A DNA stretch of 6,595 nt, taken from assembly GCA_903876615.1 (NCBI GenBank), contig CAIRAS010000222.1, forward strand, positions 1 through 6,595, given 5' to 3'. The DNA is from an uncultured Holophagaceae bacterium (GTDB lineage: Bacteria > Acidobacteriota > Holophagae > Holophagales > Holophagaceae). Numbering within the stretch: position 1 is the first letter of the stretch; each line of letters starts with the position of its first letter. The notes under the pieces were generated by a model that ran no database searches, was not told where the DNA came from, and worked only from the letters and a program-made list of their open reading frames with translations. The translations under genes were made by a program, and so were the position numbers. Of the stretch, positions 6,148 to 6,595 are shown piece after piece.

Positions 6148-6595
6148 ATGCGCACAACCCTCTGGGCCTTCGCCCTGGCCCTCGCCACCCTGCTTGCGCC
6201 CGCCCAGGTCGTGGAGGAGTCCCTCCCGGCCGATCCCGGCCCCCTCGACTTCATCCAGGGCGACAGCTACGAGCAGTGGATCCTCCAGTCCCTGGCGGGA
6301 GACGCCCTGGTGGGCATCCGCGCCGATGGGGCGCTGACGCCGCGCCTGGCCACGCACTGGACCCTGCTGGAAGATGGCAGCCTCAGCTTCACCCTCCGCG
6401 CGGACGCCCGCTTCCCGGACGGCCGCGCGGTCAGCGCCGAGGACGTGCTCTGGACCTTCCGGGAGATCCTGAACAACCCCCGGGCCAGCGCCACCAAGCG
6501 CGCCATCCAGGACGGCGCCTCCTTCGGCGAGCACCGGGGCCGCCCCTGGATTCGCTCGCCCAAGCCCCCGGGCCGCCTTCTGCTCGAGCTGGCCC
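6148..6595 (+). CDS. Family 5 ABC transporter solute-binding protein (DppA/OppA/NikA-like), 3' truncated by the window
   Basis: The first 149 codons of a periplasmic binding protein that delivers a ligand, usually a peptide, nickel chelate or sugar, to an ABC importer. Residues 1-19 form a Sec signal peptide (MRTTL start, Ala/Leu core) with a likely cut after the A-P-A at 17-19. There is no lipobox cysteine, so the protein should be free in the periplasm rather than a lipoprotein. The stretch from L63 (LTPRLATHW) through LEDGSLSFTLRADARFPDG (74-92) to VSAEDVLWTFREIL (95-108) is the recognisable N-terminal signature of the SBP_bac_5 family. No in-frame start lies nearby upstream. It runs divergently from the ABC exporter, and any permease or ATPase genes would be beyond the right edge. 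The ligand cannot be told from this fragment; a role in an oligopeptide-type importer is the family default. Confidence 0.85.
   Translation, partial: MRTTLWAFALALATLLAPAQVVEESLPADPGPLDFIQGDSYEQWILQSLAGDALVGIRADGALTPRLATHWTLLEDGSLSFTLRADARFPDGRAVSAEDVLWTFREILNNPRASATKRAIQDGASFGEHRGRPWIRSPKPPGRLLLELA

Overview
The window is high-GC, GC3-biased bacterial DNA, densely coding on both strands. It looks like ordinary chromosome: no mobile element, phage gene, CRISPR array, tRNA or rRNA was seen. The gene content (a type IV pilus/type II secretion assembly ATPase, a large PAS/GAF hybrid histidine kinase, and a periplasmic solute-binding protein with a plain Sec signal peptide) suggests a diderm, environmental bacterium. 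The overall style resembles Acidobacteriota of the Holophaga/Geothrix kind, or a deltaproteobacterial-type lineage. That is an impression from sequence style, not a database match.

Layout, left to right. (1) The left edge holds the first codons of a leftward gene encoding a hydrophobic leader; the rest lies outside. (2) After a divergent intergenic region of about 130 bp comes a complete rightward GspE/PilB-type ATPase (183-1814) with intact Walker A, Walker B, Asp and His boxes and a four-cysteine zinc site. (3) Its TGA directly abuts the stop of a leftward hybrid histidine kinase (1815-4205; PAS-GAF-PAS-HisKA-HATPase-REC). Both stops sit inside one perfect 12-bp palindrome. (4) Fifty bases upstream of the kinase, on the same strand, is a half-size ABC exporter (4256 to about 6019) resembling MdlA/YheI, the subunit of heterodimeric exporters that carries the degenerate ATPase site. 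(5) After a divergent intergenic region of about 130 bp, a rightward family 5 (peptide/nickel-type) solute-binding protein begins at 6148 and runs off the right edge.

The exporter and kinase are close and co-directional, so they are probably co-transcribed, exporter first. The pilus ATPase and the solute-binding protein are separate transcription units. Nothing in the window forms a clearly novel system. The points most worth a second look are the exporter's Asp-for-Glu catalytic substitution without a visible partner subunit, its pairing with a soluble hybrid kinase, the strongly conserved-looking polar motif in the kinase GAF domain, and the zero-gap convergent stop arrangement.
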